From contig JAKSZT010053887.1 in the NCBI GenBank assembly GCA_026826555.1, positions 69,891,372 to 69,955,371 on the forward strand: DNA of 64,000 bases, in the 5' to 3' direction. Origin of the DNA: Tolypeutes matacus. Its lineage: Eukaryota > Chordata > Mammalia > Cingulata > Chlamyphoridae. The notes under the pieces were generated by a model. That model was not told where the DNA came from. It saw only the letters and a program-made list of their open reading frames with translations, and ran no database searches. Below, piece after piece: positions 10,872-22,320 of the stretch. The position numbers were made by a program, and so were the translations under genes. Within the stretch, counting starts at the first letter, position 1; the number at the start of each line of letters is the position of its first letter.

Positions 10872-13262
10872 CAAAGTGGTATCTCGGTACTCATCATTAA
10901 TTGGTTCCAGGAGGTGCAGCAAGTACCAAAAATGAGGAGTACCAAACAAATTTTTCCATAATGAATAATGTAAAAAAATTTAATGTGTTCCCAAACCAAA
11001 GGCAATGCACATTTTTTAAGGTAAAATGTAAAAAGATAGGGTTGTATATCATTACTTTACATGAGAAATAAACCTAAAAATTAATAAATACTTAGATTAA
11101 ATAAAATAAAAACTTCACTTTACTGTACTGAAAAGAGTTCATGGCCTAATGGGATGGTGGGGGGAGAGTGATGAGGAGGTTACATGGAGTGTTGCTTAGA
11201 AGGAGAATCCCCTCTAATAGAACATGGGGCACTTGCACTTCAGGTGTTCTTCCTCTTTTCTGCCTTTCATCAACTTGCACCACAGGCTCTGACACACTCT
11301 TTTTCACCTTCACTAAAAACTTGTCCAATGAGAACTGCTTCTATTTTCTTTTCAGAATTCCTCAAAAGTGTGAAATTGTTTGGTTATTCAATAAATTCAC
11401 ATTTCTGCTTGTCAGAGCTTTGTCCAGATGATACTCCTCCACAAAGTTTTGAACTTCTGCCCATTTTGCGCACATTTATTTTACCAAGGAACTGGGGACA
11501 TCCTCCCTTATCTCCTCCTCACCTGAAGAAATCTCTTCAGCCACCTCTTGTTGCTCCTCCTTCTGTAGTTCCTGAAGCTCCTCAGTGCTGAGCTCTTCAT
11601 GATGTTCCTCCACTAACTCCTCAACATCAGCAGCATCGACCTCCAGACCCATGGAGTGGCCCAAAGATTCAATATCCTGCACAACTGGACCCTCTGTACT
11701 GCAGGCTTGGGGTCAGCCGCAAACCCTTCGAAGTCTCTCTGAGTCTCAGCTTCTGGCAACAAATTCCTCCATGCTGAATTCATTGTCCTGTAAGAGACTT
11801 TGTTCCAGGCCTTAACAGTAAGGTTAAGACAGTGCAGGATATTGAAATGCTCTTTCCAAAATTCTGGGCGGATCAACTCTTAGGTGAAAGGTGATCTCAA
11901 AGCACCTCTGGAAAAACGCCTTGAAGTTTGAAATGACCTGCTGGTCCATGGGCTGGGTGAGAGGAGTAGTGTTAGGGGGCAGGAACCTTACAGTGATGAA
12001 GCTGAGCTCCTCCAGTAAGTCATCCTCCAAGCCTGGAGGGTGCAGGTACATTGCACAAAAGTAGGAGAGCTTTCAGAGGCAAATCTTTCTCCAGCAAATA
12101 TTTTTTCACCGAGGGACCAAATATTTCATTGATCTACTTGGTGAAAAATTGCCTTGCGACCCAAGCTTTGCTGTTTGCCCTCCACAGCACATGGAGTTTG
12201 CTTTTTATGACATTATGCTTCTTGAAAACCTGCAGATTTTCACTATGATAGACTAGTAGAAGTTTGAGTTTTAAGTGTCCACTAGCATTCCCACCCAACT
12301 AGAGGGAGGCTGCCCTTCATTGATTTGTGGCTTGGTAATGCCTTCTCCTCTTTTGTGATGTAAGTTCTACTTGTCATTTTCCAAGAAGCTCCGGTCTCAT
12401 CATAGTTAAAAACTTGGTGGGGAATAACACTCTCAACCTCTAGTAGTCTTGAAATTCACAGACAAATTCATCTGCCACCTTTTTATAAGCATTTGCATTT
12501 GTTGTTTTGCCATGCCTCACAACACTATGGATATCAGTCATCTTTTTAAAATCATCAAACCAGCTGTGGCTGGCCTTAAAAACTTCAACACTCTCATCAC
12601 TCGGTTCAGGTTTGTTTTTCAAAAGATTGGCATGCAACACTTTCGCTCGCTTTTTCACATATCATGGCTTCTGATTTACCCAAATTAATAACAGCTTTTC
12701 AACAACCTCAAGTGTTTGGGAACACTGTTTTGTTACTGCTTTAACTCCTTTTGCAACAGCAGCCTTTTTTTTTTTTATCACTTCTTTATTCTTAATGATG
12801 GTAGAGACCATTGTTCTAGGCATATCATATTCCTTAGCAAGATCAGTAATGTGAATATTGCTCTCATATTTACTTAGTATTTCTTTTTTTTTTTCTTTTT
12901 TTTTTTTTTGCTCAATGGTGGTAGGAAGTAATTTTCTTTTCTGCTCAGCGCTATCACTGCTCATTTTCTTAGGACCCATGAAGAGAAAAAAAAAAAAACG
13001 CAAAAATACACAAATGACCACAGAAGCTAAGATAAGACCGCAACGAGATGTGCACAGGGCCAGAGCTATGCTTGATTAACGTGTGACCCTTTGTTTCAGC
13101 TGGAAAGGGTAGGGAATCATGAGGCAACTGACACTGACAAGTGCTAGCTTGTGTGTCAAGTATCAAACAAATGATGAGTACCAGGACAAAGTTTTCACAT
13201 CAAAATATGTTGAGTACCAAAGTCGACAAGTTTCAAAGCTGTCGAGTACCAAGGTATGACTG
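10872..13262 (-). mobile_element. Tigger (pogo-type) DNA transposon
   Basis: A 2.4-kb element sits in the L1. Its right terminus, inverted, begins 'cagtcataccttggtactc'; the left terminus reads 'caaagtggtatctcggtactc', a decayed inverted repeat. Further 'gagtacca' motifs recur inside both ends. TA dinucleotides (10870-10871 and 13263-13264) are the target duplication, and removing the element restores the L1 phrase 'aggtatatacccaaaag'. It carries a transposase pseudogene on the minus strand. Confidence 0.9.
11190..12979 (-). pseudogene. Tigger transposase pseudogene
   Basis: Reading on the minus strand from an ATG at 12979 (protein begins MGPKKMSSDSAEQ), the frame shows a CENP-B-type helix-turn-helix region (ending 'TMVSTIIKNKE'). 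A second DNA-binding segment lies at 12440-12658. The first catalytic Asp is in 'FNYDETGASWKM' near 12375-12412. A DDE-domain C-terminal motif 'NTTPLTQPMDQQVISNF' lies near 11920-11980. An acidic tail region (11479-11640) and a lysine-rich end (11190-11330) follow. Together these approximate a full-length Tigger1/TIGD-like transposase of roughly 600 residues. Several frameshifts and stops separate the pieces, and the expected second catalytic Asp region before 'HPPG' (near 12055) is not preserved. It is an inactive relic. TIGD genes are domesticated relatives, but nothing suggests domestication here. Confidence 0.9.
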
Positions 13263-14083
13263 TATACCCAAAAGAAATGAAAGCAGGAAATCAAACAGAT
13301 ATTCGCACATCAATATTCAGAGCAGCATTATTCACAAATGCCAAAAGATGGAAGCAACCCAGTGTCCATCAAGAGATGAATGGATAAACAAAATGTGGGA
13401 TATGCATAAAATGGAACTGTTCAGCTGTAAAAAGAAATGAAGTTCTGATACATGAATGAACCATGAAGAAATATACAAAGACAAATATTGTATGAGCTCA
13501 CTGACATGAAATAGAATAAGCAAATTCCCAGAGTCAGAAACTAAAATACAAGTTACCAAGGTCCAGGGTCAGGATAGGGAAAAGGGAGTTATTTGCTTGA
13601 TTGGTACAGAATTTCCGTTTGGGTTGATGAGAAGGTTTTGGTATTGGATGGTGGTAAAGATAACGTAATATTACAAACATAATTAACAGCACAGAATTAT
13701 ATGTTTGAATGTGGTCAAGGTTGTATATATGTTACTAGAATAAATTAAAAAAAAAATAAAAACATCATAGGACTTGACAACACAAACAATGAGCCCTAAT
13801 GTAAAGTATGGACTATAGTTAATAGTACAATTATAATAATACTTTTCAACAATTGTAACAAAGGTACCACACTAATGCAAGGTGTTAATTAGTGTGTGTG
13901 TATAGGAGGTTATATGGAAACATATTTTTGCATGATTTTTCTGTAGCCTACAACTTTTCTAATAAAAATTTCATATTAAAAAAGAAAAGATAAGGTTGAA
14001 AAAGACTTCTAAACATACTATTATTTTAAAGATTGTTTTTGCTACAGCAGAACCAAATAAAACACTAAAAATAGTCTCTCTTT

Positions 14084-14184
14084 ATATATATATATATATT
14101 TTTTTTTAGGAGTACTGGAGATTGAACCCAGGACTTCATACATGGGAAGCAGGCACTCAACCACTTGAGCTACACCTGCTCCCT
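14084..14184 (-). mobile_element. Short tRNA-derived SINE
   Basis: On the minus strand it reads 'gggagcaggtgtagctcaag' with A-box-like text and 'gggttcaatctccag' as box B, then a poly(A)/(AT)n tail. Imperfect 10-bp duplications 'gtctctcttt' (14074-14083) and 'gtctctattt' (14185-14194) flank it. It lacks the longer body of the other DASI copies and may belong to an older monomeric subfamily. Confidence 0.8.
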
Positions 14185-14194
14185 GTCTCTATTT

Positions 14195-14833
14195 TTTAAG
14201 TCCAATGTTTTTTCTAAAGTCTAAAATGCCAGCACCAGCAACCTGGCCTTTTATACCTAATTAACACAAGAAGAAAATATGAAGGAGAAAGCTAAACTGC
14301 ACCCCTACATCACCACATTATTCTCCAGATAATTTCATTTCTACTACAAATTTACCTTCAACTCAGATCATTGCTATGATTTCCTTCAACAAAATAAAAC
14401 TAAGGACAGCTATAACCTCCATTGAAATAATTACCCTAGCTTCTTTTCACCCTATGGATAAATTCAAACATAAATAATCATCCCTATATTTTATCAATTG
14501 ATAATGCATTATTCCCAGAAATGCTAATGACTTCATTAATGTCCCATTCATGCTTTGCATTACTTCACTTAATTTAAAGCAGGCCCACAAATATTTTTCT
14601 TTGCTGAAGTTACACAAACATTGCATATATTTCATCAAGTTAAGTCATAGGTAAGTCTAATAAGATGCATGGGATTTATGCAAAATGAAATAATTTTACA
14701 AACCAAGACAAATCTTGCTGCTTCTCTGCAGGTTCAGGAAGGCAGTCAGGCTTTTTAAAAGAGTCTAAGCAAAAATATAATAAGTTAAAGCTTTACAGGT
14801 ATATAAAGTTGGAATTTCAGAGTGTCCACTCCA
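14195..14833. other. AT-rich single-copy DNA
   Basis: No repeat or gene was recognised. A 63-codon minus-strand open frame at 14447-14638 has no supporting motif. Confidence 0.4.
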
Positions 14834-14843
14834 AAAGGCCTAG

Positions 14844-15913
14844 CAATGCAACTGGAAAAAGATGTTTAATAAAAGGGGGAAAAGGTAAAGACAAATGAGT
14901 TTATGTGGCTATGAGACTTCAAAGTGAGTCAGGAGGTCATCCCAGAAGTAACGCTTATGCACATCTCAGCAGGATCTCATAGACTGCCACAGTGGATACT
15001 ATCCCAAATAGTGGGGCTTCTGAGGGCTCTGGAGACACCCAGGTTCTATGGTTAGGGCAGATAGCTCCAGAGTTTGGTGCCTTGCCAGTGGGCCCTACTT
15101 TGGAGTTTGTGCTATGGAGAGTGACAGAGTTGGACTCAGTTATGCCTTCCCTACACATGGCTCATCTGTCCCTTCTATTTAAACCTACACTTGGTGCTGG
15201 AGTTGGTAGGTGTACATCCAAGAGACTGGAATCTTTGGGCTGTCCATGTGACAGCTGGGCCCGGAACCTCAGCGGAGTTGCAACACCTATTCCCCAGTTC
15301 ATTGAACTCACCCAGGACAACTAACAAGAAGGTGAGGATGGACAACCACCATACCAAGGAAACAAAAGAGCCTACAACTGCAAGCAAAAGAGTCCCATCC
15401 ATTGGCTGTATGGGATCAAAATCCTCTCTCAGAGGTGGAATGGACATCACCATCCCAAAATCCTCAGGATTGGGAAATGAACTATGGACTAGAGTGGACT
15501 TACTGGTATTCTACTATAGACATATTGTGATTCTAGCATTGGAAAAATTACAACATTGATGTGGAGACAGTGGCCACTGGAGGTTCTGAGGGCAGGGAGA
15601 GGGGAAAAAAAGTTGTAAGACGGGGGCTTTTTGGGGGCTTGGGAATGGTCCTGAATGACATTGCAACAACAGATATAGACCTTTTTATATTTTCCCATAA
15701 CCTGCAGAATTATGCGGGAGAGAGTGTAAACTACAATGTAAACTATGGTCCATGCTCAGTGGCAATGTCCCAGGATGTGTTTATCAATTGCAATGAATGT
15801 GCCACACTAATGAAGGATGTTGTTTATGTGGGAGGGTGTGGGAGGGGTGGGAAGTGGGGCATATGGGAATCCCTACATTTTTTGTGTAACATTTATGTAA
15901 TCTAAGCATCTTT

Positions 15914-15950
<37 letters not shown>

Positions 15951-15951
15951 T
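14844..15951 (+). mobile_element. Retroposon family X, 1.1-kb copy
   Basis: It matches 59449-60500 of the longest copy from 'caactggaaaaagatg' to 'gtgtaacatttatgtaatct', then ends in A15 followed by a (TA)n run. A 10-bp duplication with one mismatch, 'aaaggcctag' (14834-14843) and 'aaaggccaag' (15952-15961), marks it as one 5'-truncated insertion. Plus-strand open frames at 14992-15324, 15191-15559 and 15561-15905 overlap or abut in different frames. They correspond to shorter frames in the other copy but show no known domain. Confidence 0.85.
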
Positions 15952-15961
15952 AAAGGCCAAG

Positions 15962-18900
15962 GGAAAGCTTGTTCAGCTTGCATAGGGAAAACAGACATTT
16001 TATGTTTTCATTTATTTTTCCCTCACATTGACACTTATAGCAATATCTTCTTCACAACGGTAAACCCCAAAACTTCCTACACTGCCACAAAATACACCTG
16101 CTCAAATAGCCCTCCCCCCTCCCCATGTTTTCATTATAAATTATAAATTAAAGATAGATGAGGCCTCAAAGTTCCCTCATTTTTATTTCCTTTCTGGTGT
16201 CATATTTCCATTTTTAATTTTCCTGCTATCTATGGGCTACAACCATTTTGAATTTTTCCTACTCCTTCTTCTGGTCTCATTAATCTACATTGTCTTTTTA
16301 TTTCTTGGTCCTTACTAATTACAATTCCCCAAACAAGCATGTTCTGTTCAGAAATTTTGACTTAGGTCAAAATTAAAATTTAAGATTCATTGTCACTTCT
16401 ACTGAATCAAAACTGTATATAATAATATATCTGGATGACATTTATTGATCACCAACTGTATATATCAAAAAAGTTAAAGTGTTTTCCAATGAGTATCTGT
16501 TCCTAAGACAAAATAAAAATTTTTATAACATTTATGTATGATTAATGTGACAGGTATCTTTCAAGTCAGTTTTGTTGTGTTGGGGAATACTTCCTTCTGT
16601 CTTTTGAGACTTTTTTTTTGATTCTATTATCACCCGTGTTGTAATATCCTTCCTTCCTTGCATCTCCTTGTGGTCAGTCTATGTGCTTGCAGACATTCAT
16701 TTTATTGTGCATCTTTTCATTAATTTTAGAAAGAGAAAAACACATCCTAAGCATTTCTTATGTAAAAAAAAAAAGAAAAGAAAAAAAAAAAAAAAACTAA
16801 AATTGCTCTATGGTTAACTTGAAGAAGAAAATCTCAAATGCTTTTATTCTGATAGTGCCATATGATTCTTAGCTATCCCCTGCTAAACTATCATTGTCTC
16901 TCCAGTGAGAAAGTCTCATTATACTAAAGTACTGAAGACTCTTCAAAAGTTATAGCAACTTATTTCTCCTCCTCCCATTGTAAAAAATACACCAGGTCAG
17001 CTTTTGTCTCATAAGCTAATGGCCATCAGGGATGGCCCTGTGATCTAGGAAATAGCTCAAGTCTCTTCCATTAGCATTCAGTGTAACCATATAAGATCAT
17101 TGCTTGTTTTGAAAAATAAATAAATTTATTTTCCTTCCAGAATCCAACATATGCTTTGAAAAAAAGTTGCATTTTATATATTTTACACATATAGACAAGG
17201 AAACAACACATAGAAATAAATTTCTTTATCCCTGATAGAGGAATAAATATCCCTATTTGGATATTTAGCTTAGGAAAGCCACAACTAGGACTACAAGCAA
17301 TCAAATGTCTTTTCCTCGCTGGATGTTACCCATTGCAATAGTATGTTTTATCATGGTCTTCATATGTACAATAGGCTCCCTTCACGGTCCAGAGTAAAAA
17401 AAATTTCTCCTGTTGTTAATTTTAGATATAAAAATATACATCTTTTAAAGAAACACAAAATCATTCTAGAATATTACAAAGTCTGCTCAACCTACCTCAC
17501 CACCATATATCACTGACCTTATTATCATGGTCTCTGTGTAGCCCACAGTCCAGGGCGTTCCCCACAGCTACCCTTCTACCTCCTAGAAGGTGCTCATCAG
17601 TGCATCACCTGTATAGAACACCTGCATGCACAAAAGTCTTGCCATTTCTCAGAGCAAGAATTATGTTGTAGGACCTTAGAAACATATTTAGGAGCCTAGA
17701 ATTATTTTCTAAGCTTCACCACTGTGATCACAAACTGAGAAAATACAAATTTGCCCCAGGCAAAACCCCTAATCCTCTTGGGGAAATCCTCTTCATTTTT
17801 ATATCAGTCCTCAAATTGTCAACTCCAAAGCTACCACTGTCAGGTCTAAATATGCAACTCAGCAGTAGTTCAGATGTAAAAATTAGCCATTATGCAAATA
17901 AATGATTAAGCAAGTAAATTAAGAAGAAATAAAAATAGAAAAATTAAGCCAAATATTTAATGAGTTATATGTGTCTTTAGATCTTTGGTGGTCACTGATA
18001 TTTAATGAACATCTGGAATATTAAAGTAAAGATTATAATGTACATGAAAGCATTCTGTAAATTGCAAAAGGCACTAGAAAACTAACAGATTTCTTTTATC
18101 TCTGGCATATCATAATCATATACCATAATGAAGCATCTATGCCCAGACATTAAGATTTTTGCTTGCAAATTAGTTCTTGTTTTATTTCAACATAAAGATA
18201 TAAATACCATGTCCTACTCTGAGAAACATGAAAAAACTCAGGCCAGATTTAGAGTCCAGACTAAGATTTCACAGTCCTGACAGAGCCAATACAAATTTTT
18301 ACTTGCTAAGTTTAATATTAATTCCTAGAATCATTTCAGAACAAAATACTAAAGGTATTGAGAGGGAGAAAAAAACCAAGAAAATTTGTTTGTCATGCAG
18401 ATGGGAAACATTTTTAATTACAAATACACCCAAGTAACAACTCTTTTCTAGGGAATATTTACATACATTCAGACATTGAAAAGATATTCGTCACTTGTTA
18501 GTGAAGAAAGGACAGATTTGAAAGGTGGGTTTTGAAAAATAGCTATAAGTCATTTTGTATATCACTAATAAAGTGAGGTCACTTTACAAAAATTTTTTAG
18601 TAGGTGCAACTAATACATCTTATTTGCCAACTATGAGATCACAAAAATGTTGGTGTGATTTGTTGTAGGTCAAAGTACATAACTGGATACATGGAATATT
18701 AGAAGCCATGTGTAAGTTAACGAGCCATTGTTAAAATACAATTTTACTATTCTTACTCAATTCTTTAGTGGTTTTCTAATAAAGAAGAAAAGTAAGCAGA
18801 TCCTTTTGGGTACAACTTCACTTTATTTCACTGTAATTCTTACAAAGGCCAGTTCTATTTAATTACTACTTCTAGTTATAAAATAGGACCTGGGTTCATT

Positions 18901-19587
18901 CTATTACTTTCTCAACCAAGACTCAGTTTTTTCCCCTTTTGAAAAGGAATTTACCTTTAAACCTTCATTTAAAATTTTTAATTTTAATTTAAAGAGTTAA
19001 TACACTGTAAACCTCTTTAAGGCCTCATGTGGGAAATTGCAATAAAGCCCAAAGACCATCTATATTGCTATGTACTCCACTTCTTCTAGAGTGGGGTCCT
19101 CACTTGGAAGTTTGCTCTTTGTCTTCACCAATTAACCCAATACCAATGGCTCCAGGAGACCCCTTTAACGTATAAAGAACAAGAAAATTAATGCAGCACT
19201 GAAAAAGGCTAAAATAACCAGGGATTGAGCAAATGAAACATCCAATGCTGCTACTTCTCGAAAACGTTGAAATCTATAATACTGTGCATTGGTCTCTCCA
19301 AAAAATTATCATATTTATGAATGATAATAATGTGAAGATAGGTGGAGATGCTAAGTAATGGTCTTATTATCCTATGTGGCATCTCCCATCTGTTGTATCA
19401 ATGAAAAGAATACTGATACTTCAGGGAATGTTGTAGAGAACAGGCCAGCTGACCTCTCATCCATGAGGACAGTAGCAATTGGTGGCTAAAATATGCGCTT
19501 TAGAATTTCACAGAAATGAACTGAAACTTTGGCTGTGAGATGAAACTTCTAGTGGCAAAGGGTCACTAGCACAATACTGAGCTCATA
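15962..19587. other. AT-rich single-copy region
   Basis: No gene, SINE or L1 was recognised in these 3.6 kb. An A-rich run lies at 16763-16797. The open frames present are short and unsupported. The region resembles an intron or intergenic DNA. Confidence 0.45.
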
Positions 19588-19660
19588 GTGTCTTGAGGTT
19601 TAAATGAAGTGAGGGATCTAAAAGCACTTAGCACCTAGTAAATGTCGAATAATAATTTTT
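19588..19660 (+). repeat. MIR fragment
   Basis: The text 'tgaggtttaaatgaagtgag' followed by 'aaagcacttagcacctagta' and 'aatgtcgaataata' is the 3' half of a MIR SINE, a tRNA-derived element shared by all mammals. Confidence 0.75.
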
Positions 19661-19761
19661 ATTTCCAAGATGCAAAAGGCCTGGCTTGTGGGGAAGGAAT
19701 GGGAGATGGTGGTAGGAGTAGATCAAAGGGGAGGGCGAGGCAGGAGACAGTCGTTTTAGAG

Positions 19762-19954
19762 CAGGGGTTCTTAACCTTTTTTGTTCCACGGACCCTTTGG
19801 CCAGTCAGGTGAAAACCACAGACCTCTTACTAAGTCCACACTATACTGCATATTATTTAATAAATATATCACACCCCCACCAACACATTCCCACAAGAAT
19901 AATGTTGTTTTGAATTTCAATTCCAGCTCATGGACCCCTTGTTAAGAACCCCTA
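19762..19954. mobile_element. hAT-type MITE with terminal inverted repeats
   Basis: The left end 'caggggttcttaacc' is matched by the inverted right end 'gttaagaacccct'. Flanking 8-bp sequences ttttagag (19754-19761) and ctttacag (19955-19962) agree at six of eight positions, consistent with a worn hAT target duplication. The interior includes 'ccacggaccctttggccagt'. It resembles Charlie-derived MITEs; the family name is left open. Confidence 0.8.
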
Positions 19955-20173
19955 CTTTACAGGATAACTTAACTTGGCTTGCCCCACCTGCAAGAAGTCT
20001 AACCATAAAATTATAGAAAACTTAATTTAAAGAAAGTAAAATCAAGCAATTAATCTTTTCTGAAATTGACATCTCATGGTCATAGTGCATTATAGATATC
20101 TGTAGTAATCTTTTCAGTGAAAGACCCACGAAGCCCTTTCATACCCTCAAAATCTCATAAAAAGTATTTCCCC

Positions 20174-20845
20174 TGCGAATATTCTCACTGTCCTGATTCT
20201 GTGATAATCAGGGTGGGCTAAACATTCGCTATATTAGAAACCATGCATGTGTCCCCAGACCTCGTTTTCCTCCCTAGGTTTGGTTTTTAGAATGCTGGTG
20301 ATAAACTAAGCCTGATTTATTATATGACCATCCTGTATGGGAAAAGACTGTAACTCTAGGTATCTCTGGTCAACCTAAAGAGATATAGCAGGGGACTATA
20401 TCTGGTTGGCGTCCATCTCCCATATGGAGGGACCTGGGTTCGATCCCCGGGACCTCCTGGTAAAAATTTTAAAAATATATAGAAGGTGCGTGGGCCGCCA
20501 GGCCCTGTGCGCGGGTGCACCACCAGTTCCCGCGAGCCACACAGCAAGATGATGACATAATAGGAGAGTGACACAAGGGAGAGGCAAGATGAGACGCACC
20601 GAAAAACCAGCAACTAAGGTTGCGCGGGCAGGATGCCTCTCTCCTACATCAGAGATTCCAAGGATTGAATCCCAGTGAAGACAGGAAGAGAAGGATGAGA
20701 AGAGAGGGCAGAAAATGGACACAGAGTTGCCCAGCGAATGGACACAGAAACAGCAAAAACGGGGGGGAGGGGTGTAAAAATGGATAAAAGTAAATAAATA
20801 AATAAATCCTTTAAAAAATAAAAAATAAAAAAAAAAATAAAAAAA
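20174..20845 (+). mobile_element. SINE insertion with extra 5' segment
   Basis: A 15-bp perfect duplication, 'aaaaagtatttcccc' (20159-20173 and 20846-20860), brackets the whole 672-bp block. The last 458 bp are a dimeric DASI SINE ending in an A-rich tail. The first roughly 214 bp are unrelated to the SINE and not recognised. No A run separates the two parts, so a simple SINE-into-retroposon-tail explanation is not evident. The block looks like a single retroposition of a chimeric or 5'-extended transcript. Confidence 0.7.
20388..20845 (+). mobile_element. Dimeric DASI SINE
   Basis: Two tRNA-like units are visible. The first has box-B-like 'gggttcgatccccggg' (20429-20444); the second, near 20615-20670, ends in 'ggattgaatcccagtg'. 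Between them is a G+C-rich linker including 'aagatgatgacataatagga'. The body 'gcgaatggacacagaaacag' and an (AAAT)n/poly(A) tail follow. Well-preserved CpG-containing words suggest a younger copy than the others. Confidence 0.9.
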
Positions 20846-20861
20846 AAAAAGTATTTCCCCC

Positions 20862-22283
20862 TCAGCCACAGTTCCAGAAGCTACTTGCTGGTATCAGAGG
20901 CTTATATCCCTATTGGCAAGATGACTCTGCCTTCATGCTCTGGTGCATAGGACAGCTACAAAGTTTTTGAGGCTGGTCCAATAGCTTTCCATAAAGTCCA
21001 GACCAGTCACCTGGCTGAGCCACATGTTGATTCCTGGCACACAGAGAGGAAAGGCTCAGGGTCCCTTCTCAAGTCCCTTTCTACTTCAGCTCTCTTGAGT
21101 AAGACCAGCAGGCTCTTCCTCCTCCAAGGCAGACATGAAAGCAGATTGGAACAGACTCCAAAACGTGTGCTGCCCTTCCTGCCTTCTCATGCTATAAACC
21201 ACCATCAGAGAAGTACCTGAATAGGCACCGGCAGCACACAGAGCCAGCCCCACTGCAGACCCTTAATCAATGTTTGTCGAATGAATGAGCATCACTTACA
21301 GCCGTCAGGACAGGATCCAGTGAGTCATGAGTCAAGGGCGGGCCCTTTACTCTTGGAATTCTGTCAAAGGGAGGCTCGAATCCAATTAGGGAATCAATAT
21401 CCAGAAAATATCAGAGCTGTTTTAGTCAGGCTTTTTTTTGTTCAAGGTTATTATGTTGTGGCATTTTAATACCTTCAAATGACATAAAAACAATAGTAAT
21501 AAAATGAAGCAACCTAAACTTAATGAACAGATAGAAGTGTCATAAAACAGGGCATACAAGGAGGCCCAGAAAATAACACCATAAAATTAATTTGAAAAGT
21601 TAATTATTTTTCTTTCTAAACCATAAGCTAATGTAAAGGGGACAAAAAGACCTTTAGAAAGGACATCTAAATTTAATATAATTTTGGAAATACATTTCCT
21701 GGAACACTTATTTTTTTAAAAAAATAATAATAAGGTTTAAATTAAATATAATGATACCAATACAAACTTCAAAAATTAATGCCTTAATTTGGACAAAATC
21801 AAATTTTGTTATCTTGAACCCAGATGGGCTCCTTCATTTTCCACTGTAGGAGCAGAGAATGAAGTCGTGCATGCCAAATCAATATTTCTGATTTCCTTGG
21901 TCACTATCACGTGCCATTTGAATAGCTGTCCTGCTAAATAGCATCCAAAGGCCAAATAAGATACGACATTGAGTGTAATCCAGTTCTGTGACTTCCTTCA
22001 TCGTGGTTTGATGGGGAAGACAGTGGTCTCTTGCAAACCCTGAAGGTGCAGAAAGTGTGAAAAATAATGAAAATATTCGCGAACAAACCTCTAGAATGCC
22101 AGGCGTGGAAGTTACCTTGGAAGAACAGTTAGCTCTATCTCTTCATTCTCTAGACAAGGAAACTACTCAGTTATTCTCTCTAATGTGCACCTGTAACAGG
22201 GATTTTTTTACCCTTGTATCAGTATGTATTGGTCAGTTTATAGTATCATCTACACATCTTTTGTCCCTCCATGCTCTGCACCC
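20862..22283. other. Single-copy-looking DNA
   Basis: No gene was recognised. The words 'aatcaatgtttgtcgaatga' at 21265-21290 hint at an L2 3' terminus on the plus strand. The rest has no repeat that I can name. Confidence 0.35.
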
Positions 22284-22320
22284 ATACACTCACACACACA
22301 CTCACACACGGACGCGTACA
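22284..22320. repeat. (CA)n microsatellite, interrupted
   Basis: An imperfect run of CA dinucleotides broken by CT and CG steps. It encodes the threonine/histidine-rich part of an incidental open frame at 22057-22425, which I do not treat as a gene. Confidence 0.85.

Larger units (their letters stand above)
10372..13985 (+). mobile_element. L1 ORF2 3' end and 3' UTR, split by Tigger
   Basis: The left part (10372-10869) reads as the C-terminal coding region of L1 ORF2 ('acttcattaaaattaaaaac', 'caaatggccaattagcacat'). The right part (13265-13985) continues through 'tgaatggataaacaaaatgt' into a 3' UTR with 'ggtaccacactaatgcaagg' and 'ttctaataaaaatttc' before an A-rich tail. Joined across the Tigger, the site reads as uninterrupted L1. 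Stop codons and indels break the frame. Possible short duplications 'aaataaggt' and 'agataaggt' lie near the ends. Confidence 0.88.

Noticed and set aside
20429..20444. Possible functional tRNA gene
   Set aside because: The box B is good, but the sequence is the head of a SINE with body, second unit and poly(A) tail, and the cloverleaf is not intact.
20396..20869. 157-codon minus-strand open frame
   Set aside because: It is the antisense of the dimeric DASI SINE.
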